Made by a program: the position numbers and the translations under genes
Part shown: in pieces, positions 1 to 4,652 of the stretch
How the letters are laid out: each line of letters starts with the position of its first letter
How positions within the stretch are numbered: position 1 is the stretch's first letter
NCBI GenBank assembly: GCA_934716785.1
Contig: CAKUYM010000283.1
Span: 1 to 5,803 of the forward strand
Source of the DNA: an uncultured Bacteroides sp.
GTDB lineage: Bacteria; Bacteroidota; Bacteroidia; Bacteroidales; Bacteroidaceae
Length of the DNA: 5,803 nt
Direction of reading: 5' to 3'
Notes under the pieces: generated by a model
Databases searched by the model: none
What the model saw: the letters and a program-made list of their open reading frames with translations, nothing else
What the model was told of the DNA's origin: nothing

Positions 1-1
1 A

Positions 2-1042
2 AAATATACAGACTATATTGTTGATAGACATCTGTTTGTTATTATTCAGCAGACCCTAATTAAAGATGCCCAAAGCTTGGAGATTGCCCAAAAGATAGAT
101 ACGATAATTCTTGATAAAACAGGGACTATCACAGTAGGGCATCCCATAGTCGTCGAAAGCCTATGGGAAAACGGCTTTGAACATAGCCGAAAAATACTGT
201 ACAGTTTAGAGAAGCTATCGGAACATCCTCTTTCGGATGCCGTAGTCAATACTTTGCAGAATGAAAAAGAGATTTCCATTGATAAGTTTGAAAACGTTCC
301 GGGGAAAGGTGTAAAAGGTGTAGTAGGCAGTCAGACTTATTACGCAGGCAACCTGTCATTATTGAATGATAACCATATTACGATAACCAGTCATTTGCAG
401 GAATTGGCAAACAAATGGACACAGGAAGCTAAAACATTGGTATGGTTTGCTGATTCCACACAAGCTATTGCAGCTATAGCCCTTACCGATGAAATTAAAC
501 AAACTTCGACACAAGCCATATCACAACTACAGGAAATGGGTATTGAAGTGTATATGCTGACAGGAGATAATGCAATTTCAGCACAAGCCATATCTCGAAA
601 GGTAGGAATAAACCATTATAAAGCCGGAGTGTTGCCGAACGAAAAAGCTCAATTCATAAAAGAATTGCAAGCGAATGGGAAAAAAGTAGGCATGGTAGGT
701 GACGGAATTAATGATAGTGCGGCTTTAGCACAAGCGGATTTAAGCATAGCAATGGGGCGAGGCAGTGATATTGCTGTAGATACGGCAATGGCGACCATAC
801 TCTCATCCGATTTACTGAAAATACCGGAAACCATCCGGCTGTCGCAATTGACGATAAAAACAATTTATCAGAATTTGTTTTGGGCGTTTATTTATAACTT
901 AATTGGTATTCCGATTGCGGCAGGCATATTTTATTCAGTAAACGGATTTCTTTTAAATCCGATGTGGGCAAGTGCCGCAATGGCATTTAGCTCTGTGTCT
1001 GTCGTATTAAATAGCTTACGTTTAAAAAGAAAAAGGATATAA
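2..1042 (+). pseudogene. copA: Cu+-transporting P-type (P1B-1) ATPase, C-terminal fragment
   Basis: This frame is open from the window edge, but homology to heavy-metal P-type ATPases starts only near position 56 (LIKDA). Numbering from the TTG at 77, the phosphorylation motif DKTGT is at residues 13-17, SEHPLS with the HP pair at 48-53, GKGVKG at 76-81, TGDN at 162-165 and GDGIND at 208-213. Two membrane helices follow, at about 266-286 with YN (273-274) and about 294-312 with MAFSS (302-306). YN and MxxSS are the known Cu+ (P1B-1) determinants. The metal-binding domains, membrane helices 1-6 with the CPC motif and the actuator domain are absent. The codons at 2-55 do not resemble the ATP-containing stretch expected there, so the gene is probably truncated by rearrangement and cannot act as a pump. 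A full pump would export cytosolic Cu+. The TTG at 77 is not a credible natural start. The copper chaperone 20 bp downstream fits an old copper operon. Confidence 0.85.
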
Positions 1043-1062
1043 CAACTTAATAATCAATTCAA

Positions 1063-1275
1063 ATGAATACAATGATTTTTAAAACGAATGCAAAGTGTGA
1101 GGGTTGTCTTGCCAAGATAGAAGAAATATTGCAAGGCAAAATAAGTAGAGAAGAATGGAATTTAGATTTATCTGATTCCAACCGTCCACTGATTGTAGCT
1201 TCCGATAAGCTGGCAGCAGATGATGTAGTAGAACTGATAAGTAAAGCAGGTTTCAAAATTGAGCAAATGGAATGA
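1063..1275 (+). CDS. HMA-domain copper chaperone, 70 residues
   Basis: This is a small cytosolic metal-binding protein of the heavy-metal-associated fold, expected to bind one Cu+ and hand it to a P1B ATPase. The metal-binding loop KCEGC carries Cys12 and Cys15 (CxxC) after a first beta strand (MIFKTNA). The ending AGFKIEQ is the usual last strand of the fold. The length of 70 residues is normal for a single domain, so it is complete. It begins 20 bp after the stop of the Cu+ ATPase fragment and was probably co-transcribed with it. The ATG at 1063 gives the normal N-terminus; a second ATG at 1072 (Met4) is possible but would shorten strand 1. Because the neighbouring pump is truncated, the chaperone may be an orphan here. 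Confidence 0.85.
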   Translation: MNTMIFKTNAKCEGCLAKIEEILQGKISREEWNLDLSDSNRPLIVASDKLAADDVVELISKAGFKIEQME

Positions 1276-1334
1276 AAGCAATTGCTGACGAAAAAATAAA
1301 TTATATCAGTACAGGACAAATAATACAGTTATAA
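1272..1334 (+). CDS. 20-codon ORF overlapping the chaperone stop
   Basis: The ATG at 1272 overlaps the TGA stop of the chaperone gene in an ATGA arrangement, a common sign of translational coupling. The frame runs 20 codons to a TAA at 1332-1334, with the peptide starting MKAIADEK. I recognise no family. It may be a chance ORF or the remnant of a lost third gene of the copper operon. Only the overlap geometry supports it. Confidence 0.15.
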   Translation: MKAIADEKINYISTGQIIQL

Positions 1335-1375
1335 GACATAGCGATTTATTTTTTAACTTAATTAATATATACATC

Positions 1376-1885
1376 ATGGATTTTTTAGAATTAACAAAAA
1401 AGCGTTATTCCGTAAGAAGCTATACTTCCCAAGAAGTAGAGAAAGAAAAGTTGGATTATATTCTTGAATGCGCCCGGTATGCACCGTCTGCCGTAAACAA
1501 ACAGCCGTGGCAATTTATAGTGATAAACAGTGAATTGCAGAAAAAAAAGCTGCAAAAGGTTTACTCTGCCAAATGGTTTGCGGAAGCCCCCCTATATATC
1601 ATTGTATGTGCAAATGATTCGGTTGCATGGACACGTCAGTATGATAATAAAAATCATGCAGATATTGATGCTGCTATCACTACGGAACATATCTGTTTGG
1701 CAGCAGCGGAACAAGGGTTAGGAACTTGTTGGGTTTGCAATTTCGATATAGATGAATGCAAACATAGCTTGGGATTATCTGCTAATATTCACCCGGTTGC
1801 AATAATTCCTATAGGTTATCCAGCGGATTCAAAGCACAATCCAACAGCCCGCAAGAGCATTGATGAGATAGTAACTATATTATAA
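1376..1885 (+). CDS. Nitroreductase-family FMN oxidoreductase
   Basis: This is an FMN-dependent NAD(P)H oxidoreductase of the nitroreductase fold, 169 residues, a normal length for the compact subfamily and apparently cytosolic and homodimeric. The FMN phosphate-binding N-terminus RYSVRSY has Arg10, Ser12 and Arg14. The motif PSAVNKQPW at 37-45 contributes flavin and active-site contacts. GLGTCWVCNF at 114-123 and IPIGYPAD at 144-151 are the usual C-terminal flavin-binding segments, and Arg159 in ARKSIDEI matches the family's closing motif. Substrates of this family include nitroaromatics, quinones and flavins; the specific one cannot be read from sequence. The gene starts 100 bp after the chaperone. 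I see no TTTG/TAnnTTTG promoter in that gap, so it may be read through from upstream or use a divergent promoter. It ends at a strong hairpin shared with the convergent radical SAM gene. Confidence 0.93.
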   Translation: MDFLELTKKRYSVRSYTSQEVEKEKLDYILECARYAPSAVNKQPWQFIVINSELQKKKLQKVYSAKWFAEAPLYIIVCANDSVAWTRQYDNKNHADIDAAITTEHICLAAAEQGLGTCWVCNFDIDECKHSLGLSANIHPVAIIPIGYPADSKHNPTARKSIDEIVTIL

Positions 1886-1903
1886 CGTCATCATGCCATA
1901 GAA

Positions 1904-1944
1904 AGAGAGAAACAGGGAAATTACCCCCGTTTCTCTCTGCTTTT
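1904..1944 (+). terminator. Hairpin terminator between convergent genes
   Basis: AGAGAGAAAC (1904-1913) pairs perfectly with GTTTCTCTCT (1929-1938). After one A/C mismatch, GGG pairs with CCC around a 7-nt loop. A short T run (1941-1944) follows on the plus strand. It lies 19 bp after the nitroreductase stop. The minus-strand radical SAM gene ends at 1943, so the same stem lies directly downstream of that gene too and probably terminates both transcripts, though its minus-strand T run is weak. Confidence 0.8.
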
Positions 1945-2836
1945 ATAATGACCTTATACCGTTTCTATACTGCTTTAATTCTATTTCACTGCTTTGACGG
2001 ATTGCAGCATCCAGTTCATTCAATATTCGGACTTTATCATCGGGAATCATACCTACAAAAGGTATTGTATTTGAAACTGTATTTCCCAATAAAGTTGTCC
2101 TTATGCTAAGGGCAGAAATAAAGGTTCTCAACTCCAACAGACGTTCCTGCTCCGATGCCTCAATAAATTTGCCCTCTTGTATTTCCTGATAAAGTTCCGA
2201 TTCGGGAAATACGGTCAAAGAAACGAAGTTTATAGTAAAAGGATGTAGCTGATTAAATATTTCAGCCGTATGGATTGCATTCTGCTGTCCTTTCCCCTTT
2301 CCCGCAAGCCCTGTCAGATAAACCAAATTATAACGAATATTGGCTTCTTCCAGCTTTCTGCACTGTTCCAATATATCTGCTGCCGTATTACCCTTATTCA
2401 TTCTTGACAAGGTTTCATCATCTCCCGATTCCGTGCCAATACTAATACTGTCAAACTTTAAATGACGCAAGTTCTTCAGTTCTTCTACACTCTTCGATTT
2501 AATGTCTGCTATGCGGGAAAATGTTCCTATTGTTTCGCAATAAGGGAGATACTTCCGAATCAATAACCCCAAATCCAACAATCTGTTATAGCTCAAAGCA
2601 AAAGGATTGGCACCAGTCAGAAAGACACGTCTTGCCTTAGGCTGGTATTCCTGAATTATTTTCAAGTCTGATTCAACTTCCGAAACAGGGGATAATCTAA
2701 ACTTAGTTCCATGATACAGGCTACAAAATTTGCATTTATGATATGTACATCCTGCTGTTACCTGTAACAGTTGCGAACTTGCTTCATAGGGTGGTCGCCA
2801 AATTTGACCGTCAAAGTGCATTTTCTCTATTTCCAT
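1943..2836 (-). CDS. Radical SAM protein with CX4CX2C cluster motif
   Basis: This is a 297-residue radical S-adenosylmethionine enzyme. The [4Fe-4S] ligands are Cys30, Cys35 and Cys38 in the motif GCTYHKCKFC. The spacing is CX4CX2C rather than the standard CX3CX2C; from memory, a subgroup of uncharacterised radical SAM proteins with the pattern RPP..E..S..LLQVT.GC..NKC.FC shares it, and this N-terminus fits that pattern. VFLTGANPF (71-79) fits the strand preceding the SAM-binding glycine region, and ISIGTESGDDETLSRMNKG (131-149) matches the ESG motif common in YgiQ/HemN-like radical SAM barrels. There is no signal peptide, and no B12-binding or TRAM domain. Substrate and reaction are unknown. 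The ATG at 2836 is preferred over Met6 because it keeps the family N-terminus. It is divergent from the HxlR gene and shares its regulatory region. Confidence 0.9.
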   Translation of the reverse strand: MEIEKMHFDGQIWRPPYEASSQLLQVTAGCTYHKCKFCSLYHGTKFRLSPVSEVESDLKIIQEYQPKARRVFLTGANPFALSYNRLLDLGLLIRKYLPYCETIGTFSRIADIKSKSVEELKNLRHLKFDSISIGTESGDDETLSRMNKGNTAADILEQCRKLEEANIRYNLVYLTGLAGKGKGQQNAIHTAEIFNQLHPFTINFVSLTVFPESELYQEIQEGKFIEASEQERLLELRTFISALSIRTTLLGNTVSNTIPFVGMIPDDKVRILNELDAAIRQSSEIELKQYRNGIRSL

Positions 2837-2891
2837 ACTCTTAATTTTTATAAGTTTCAGTCTTTGCTAAATATTTAGAAAGACCGAAAAC

Positions 2892-2922
2892 TTTGTATAT
2901 TCAATATATTTAGTTACTTTTG
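2892..2922 (+). promoter_or_regulatory. Bacteroidetes-type promoter for the HxlR gene
   Basis: TTTG at 2892-2895, a 19-bp spacer and TACTTTTG at 2915-2922 match the known Bacteroidetes primary sigma consensus (TTTG, 19-21 bp, TAnnTTTG) exactly. Transcription should start near 2929, giving the HxlR mRNA a leader of about 105 nt that contains the palindromes described below. Confidence 0.8.
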
Positions 2923-2928
2923 TGCGAA

Positions 2929-2959
2929 CAAAGTTACTAAGATACTTAGTATAAAAAAA
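2929..2959 (-). promoter_or_regulatory. Candidate divergent promoter for the radical SAM gene
   Basis: On the minus strand, TAACTTTG (2936 to 2929) matches TAnnTTTG exactly. A TTTT (2959 to 2956) lies 19 bp upstream as a 3-of-4 match to TTTG. The expected start near 2922 gives a leader of about 86 nt. This promoter faces and overlaps the HxlR promoter, with only 6 bp between the two -7 boxes. Confidence 0.55.
2935..2951. promoter_or_regulatory. 17-bp perfect palindrome, likely HxlR operator
   Basis: TACTAAG-ATA-CTTAGTA has perfect 7-bp arms and a 3-bp centre. It begins 12 bp after the -7 box of the HxlR promoter, so it covers the start of that transcript, and it lies in the spacer of the candidate divergent promoter. 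A dimeric winged-helix repressor bound here could block both genes. HxlR-family regulators bind palindromes and often autoregulate; that this protein binds here is inference. Confidence 0.6.
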
Positions 2960-2961
2960 GA

Positions 2962-2978
2962 ACTTACCATTAAGTAAG
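2962..2978. promoter_or_regulatory. Second inverted repeat in the HxlR leader
   Basis: CTTAC (2963-2967) and GTAAG (2974-2978) form an inverted repeat with a 6-bp centre; the same stretch also reads ACTTA-CCAT-TAAGT (2962-2975). The half-sites resemble those of the 17-bp palindrome about 26 bp upstream, so this may be a second, weaker operator. Confidence 0.35.
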
Positions 2979-3034
2979 ATAGTAACGTAGAGGTAACTAT
3001 TATTGATTGATAATGAATTAAATAAGAAAAAAAG

Positions 3035-3403
3035 ATGGATGATACTCATTATAGAGAAGCTATTTGTCCTGCCTGTGGAATAATTGACCGTTTCGGTGAT
3101 AAATGGTCGTTACGCATATTGTTTCTTCTGCATCAGAAGGGAACCTTGCGCTTCAATGAGCTATTAAGAAACACTCCGAATGTGTCACAAAAGATGCTGG
3201 CTACAGCATTAAAGAAATTAGAAGCCGATAAGTTAGTGAATCGTAAACTGTACCCGGAAATACCACCAAAAGTGGAATACAGTCTTACATCGCTTGGAAA
3301 AAGTTTAATGTCGCCCTTAGATGGTATTATTCAATGGGCTTTGGAACATGCCGATGAAATTTTAGAACACCGTCAAAAAACGGAAAAACAGAAGAAAGTA
3401 TAG
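3035..3403 (+). CDS. HxlR/DUF24-family winged-helix regulator
   Basis: This is a 122-residue MarR-like transcription regulator of the HxlR (DUF24) family, normal in length and probably a DNA-binding dimer. The signature begins at CPACGIIDRFGDKWS (11-25), followed by the LRILFLL helix. RFNELLR (39-45) and PNVSQKMLATALKKLE (48-63) hold the recognition helix. The wing LVNRKLYPEIPPKVEYSLT runs through about 67-85, and the C-terminal helix (about 91-111) is the dimer segment. Cys11 is at the family's conserved N-terminal position, the redox-sensing cysteine in Bacillus members such as YodB and HypR; Cys14 makes an additional CxxC. Its own promoter and a palindrome lie upstream, next to the divergent radical SAM gene, which suggests autoregulation and control of that neighbour. 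The flanking nitroreductase and RibD-like reductase are other possible targets. Confidence 0.95.
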   Translation: MDDTHYREAICPACGIIDRFGDKWSLRILFLLHQKGTLRFNELLRNTPNVSQKMLATALKKLEADKLVNRKLYPEIPPKVEYSLTSLGKSLMSPLDGIIQWALEHADEILEHRQKTEKQKKV

Positions 3404-3432
3404 AACTTCAATGTTCTATACTCTCCCTTTTT
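3397..3432 (+). terminator. Terminator overlapping the HxlR stop codon
   Basis: AGTATAGAAC (3397-3406) pairs perfectly with GTTCTATACT (3413-3422) around the 6-nt loop TTCAAT, and a run of five T follows at 3428-3432. The left arm contains the TAG stop codon (3401-3403) of the HxlR gene. The convergent RibD-like gene ends at 3434, so the stem also lies just downstream of it and may act in both directions. Confidence 0.8.
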
Positions 3433-3433
3433 A

Positions 3434-3952
3434 TCATCTTGCATTCACATATTTATATGAGGATAACAAAATATTGTTATCTATAATTTTAGAACTCTCC
3501 AAATACCAATTTGAGCCAAAAGTTTCACCTATGAAACTGATACCTTTACCAAGCATAACAGGAATAGTGTAAAGGGTCAGACTATCCAGCAGTCCCGCTT
3601 GAATAAGTGTAGTCAAAAGTTTACCACCACCGACTAACAGCATATCATTATCACTTTTCATTTCATGTACTTTCCGAAGTGGAGCATCTATAAGAAATTC
3701 CACTCCACAATTTGGCGTAACATTTGCATCGTGGTGGGAAACTACAAAAGTACGTTTACTTTTATATAACCATCCACCCCAATGCTCAAATAAATAGGTA
3801 TAAGTATTAGCTCCCATCAGCAAGCAAGTAGCCGTTTCGTATTCTTTTCCAATAAGCGATTTTACATTTGAAGTAATCCAGTCCAGTTCATTGTCCGATG
3901 TTGCGATAAAACCATCGAGAGACACAGCGATATGCGCTTTAATTTGTTTCAT
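3434..3952 (-). CDS. RibD C-terminal/DHFR-fold reductase
   Basis: This is a 172-residue stand-alone protein of the RibD C-terminal (dihydrofolate-reductase-like) family, which binds NAD(P)H and reduces pterin- or ribosylaminopyrimidine-like substrates. The true substrate of stand-alone members is generally unknown. Seen here: an N-terminal strand with SLDGFIA (11-17), LLMGANTY (44-51, usually MGRxTY), the nucleotide-binding LLVGGGKL (105-112), and DSLTLYTIPVMLGKG (123-137), close to the family's DEL...PVxLGxG. The start at 3952 gives the normal N-terminus MKQIKAHIA; an ATG at 3964 would add four residues. The frame stays open to an ATG at 4051, but that extension of 33 residues runs through palindromic DNA and is unlike the family. 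No deaminase domain is present, so it is not a full riboflavin-pathway RibD. I found no consensus promoter upstream. Confidence 0.87.
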   Translation of the reverse strand: MKQIKAHIAVSLDGFIATSDNELDWITSNVKSLIGKEYETATCLLMGANTYTYLFEHWGGWLYKSKRTFVVSHHDANVTPNCGVEFLIDAPLRKVHEMKSDNDMLLVGGGKLLTTLIQAGLLDSLTLYTIPVMLGKGISFIGETFGSNWYLESSKIIDNNILLSSYKYVNAR

Positions 3953-3967
3953 ATTGTTAGGCATTAA

Positions 3968-4017
3968 ACAGTTTATATTTTTACGGGTGACCCGTTTATA
4001 ATCTTTATTCAAACTGT
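3968..4017. repeat. Nested palindrome upstream of the RibD-like gene
   Basis: The inner element ACGGGT-G-ACCCGT (3983-3995) is a perfect 13-bp palindrome and is GC-rich in an AT-rich setting. It is flanked by ACAGTTT (3968-3974) and AAACTGT (4011-4017), which are exact reverse complements, roughly centred on the same point. It ends 31 bp before the ATG at 3952, so it could be an operator or a leader hairpin for that gene, or a remnant of an element end. Confidence 0.5.
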
Positions 4018-4055
4018 CCGCCAGTATCTCAAAAAAGAAGCGTGAACTCACACTG

Positions 4056-4179
4056 CTCCACTACGAGGTACTGGCATACCTAAATGACGAAACAGGCAAG
4101 CCCACGCTATGTTAAAACATAGCATAGACATTGCGCTGAAAATCTCGTCATTTTGAAAAGTGCCAGTTTTCGTAGTGAG
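4056..4179. repeat. Long imperfect inverted repeat (about 120 bp)
   Basis: Three blocks pair in order: CACTACGA (4059-4066) with TCGTAGTG (4170-4177), ACTGGCA (4070-4076) with TGCCAGT (4161-4167), and AAATGACGA (4082-4090) with TCGTCATTT (4145-4153). That is 24 matched bp separated by small internal loops, and CT/AG can extend the base past a bulged C at 4058. The loop (4091-4144) carries its own hairpin. The structure could be extruded DNA at a transfer or replication origin, a recombination site or a folded RNA. Confidence 0.75.
4106..4123. repeat. 18-bp hairpin within the loop of the long repeat
   Basis: GCTATGTT-AA-AACATAGC has perfect 8-bp arms and a 2-nt centre. It sits near the middle of the loop of the 120-bp inverted repeat, so the whole reads as a hairpin within a hairpin. 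Confidence 0.75.
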
Positions 4180-4198
4180 ATATTCGGCGAACGAATAT
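4180..4198. repeat. 19-bp palindrome adjoining the long repeat
   Basis: ATATTCG-GCGAA-CGAATAT has perfect 7-bp arms and a 5-bp centre and starts immediately after the right arm of the long inverted repeat. It could be a binding site for a dimeric protein such as the neighbouring element's regulator. Confidence 0.65.
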
Positions 4199-4253
4199 GA
4201 TATATATAAAGGCAACATCACAGGTTACTGTTCAATCGCCATTATCTTCTATG

Positions 4254-4270
4254 TAACTTTTGCAAAGTTA
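4254..4270. repeat. 17-bp palindrome, promoter-like or attachment-like
   Basis: TAACTTT-TGC-AAAGTTA has perfect 7-bp arms. Read on the minus strand it gives TAACTTTG (4270 to 4263), an exact TAnnTTTG match, but no TTTG lies 19-21 bp upstream (the nearest is 26 bp away), so promoter activity is doubtful. TAACTTTGC also resembles the GTAnnTTTGC core used by CTnDOT-type integrases, differing at the first base. Confidence 0.4.
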
Positions 4271-4306
4271 GCCAAATCCCTGAAAACTCCTATATACAAA
4301 ACAAGA

Positions 4307-4338
4307 AATCCTGCCTTACCTTACGACAAAACAGGATT
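4307..4338 (-). terminator. Possible terminator after the helix-turn-helix gene
   Basis: AATCCTG (4307-4313) and CAGGATT (4332-4338) form a 7-bp stem with an 18-nt loop. It starts 23 bp beyond the stop of the minus-strand gene at 4362. On that strand it is followed by a T-rich but interrupted tail. The large loop makes it a weak candidate. Confidence 0.3.
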
Positions 4339-4361
4339 GAAAGCCATTAGAAAAGAAAAAA

Positions 4362-4640
4362 TTAATCGGTTTTCTCCCGGATTAACTTGTGTACGTCCGT
4401 TGCACGGTAATAACATCTGCCATCCAGCATAAGGAAAGGGAGTATTCCCTTTTTCCGATAACGGGTCAGTGTTCGGGGGGCTACTTTTAGCAGCAGGCAC
4501 AAGTCCTGATTATCCAGCAGTTCTTCGCCATCCAAACAGTTACGACCTTTTATAACTTTGTCTATTTTCTTGTCCTGCATATCGAACCTGTCCATGATAC
4601 GTTCCATCCATGTGGTAAAATCATCTTTATCTATATACAT
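4362..4640 (-). CDS. Helix-turn-helix DNA-binding protein of mobile-element type
   Basis: This is a 92-residue protein with a C-terminal MerR/excisionase-like winged helix. An N-terminal amphipathic segment (about 7-32, with WMERIMDRFDMQDKKIDKVI) probably forms a helix for dimerisation. The DNA-binding part begins at LLDNQDLCLLLKVAPRTLTRYRKKG (41-65) and continues with ILPFLMLDGRCYYRATDVHKLI to residue 87. That combination of LDNQD, RTL..YR and YY....DV is typical of small helix-turn-helix proteins on Bacteroidales conjugative and mobilisable elements, where they serve as excisionase-like or regulatory factors. It starts 12 bp after the helicase stop, so the two form one transcription unit. 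The nearby palindromes are possible binding sites, which is inference. Confidence 0.85.
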   Translation of the reverse strand: MYIDKDDFTTWMERIMDRFDMQDKKIDKVIKGRNCLDGEELLDNQDLCLLLKVAPRTLTRYRKKGILPFLMLDGRCYYRATDVHKLIREKTD

Positions 4641-4652
4641 AAGGCTGTCTGA

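Larger units (their letters stand above)
3953..4361. other. Gene-poor region rich in inverted repeats
   Basis: This stretch of about 400 bases separates the RibD-like gene from the helix-turn-helix gene. It holds at least six inverted repeats, given as separate entries where distinct, and no protein I can recognise. A plus-strand frame at 4160-4432 is open but starts with GTG inside an inverted-repeat arm, runs 71 bp into the helix-turn-helix gene and has no family signature. The dense symmetry suggests an origin of transfer or replication, a recombination site, or a structured RNA. Confidence 0.6.

Noticed and set aside
1276..1375. Promoter for the nitroreductase in the upstream gap
   Set aside because: The gap is AT-rich but contains no TTTG and no TAnnTTTG element on the plus strand.
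2867..3049. Minus-strand 60-codon frame between the divergent genes
   Set aside because: It overlaps the promoters, the palindromes and the HxlR start, and its composition is low-complexity (F, L, N, Y, K).
3953..4051. Longer start for the RibD-like gene at 4051
   Set aside because: The added 33 residues are unlike the family's N-terminus and are encoded by palindromic DNA; the start at 3952 gives the expected SLDGFIA spacing.
4059..4177. Invertible promoter (phase-variation switch) between inverted repeats
   Set aside because: The segment between the arms contains no TAnnTTTG box on either strand, the repeats are imperfect and no invertase gene is visible.
4056..4270. Retron or diversity-generating retroelement RNA
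   Set aside because: No reverse transcriptase gene or template/variable repeat pair is present in the window.
4160..4432. Plus-strand 90-codon frame across the inverted-repeat region
   Set aside because: It begins with GTG inside a repeat arm, overlaps the well-supported minus-strand helix-turn-helix gene by 71 bp and has no recognisable domain.
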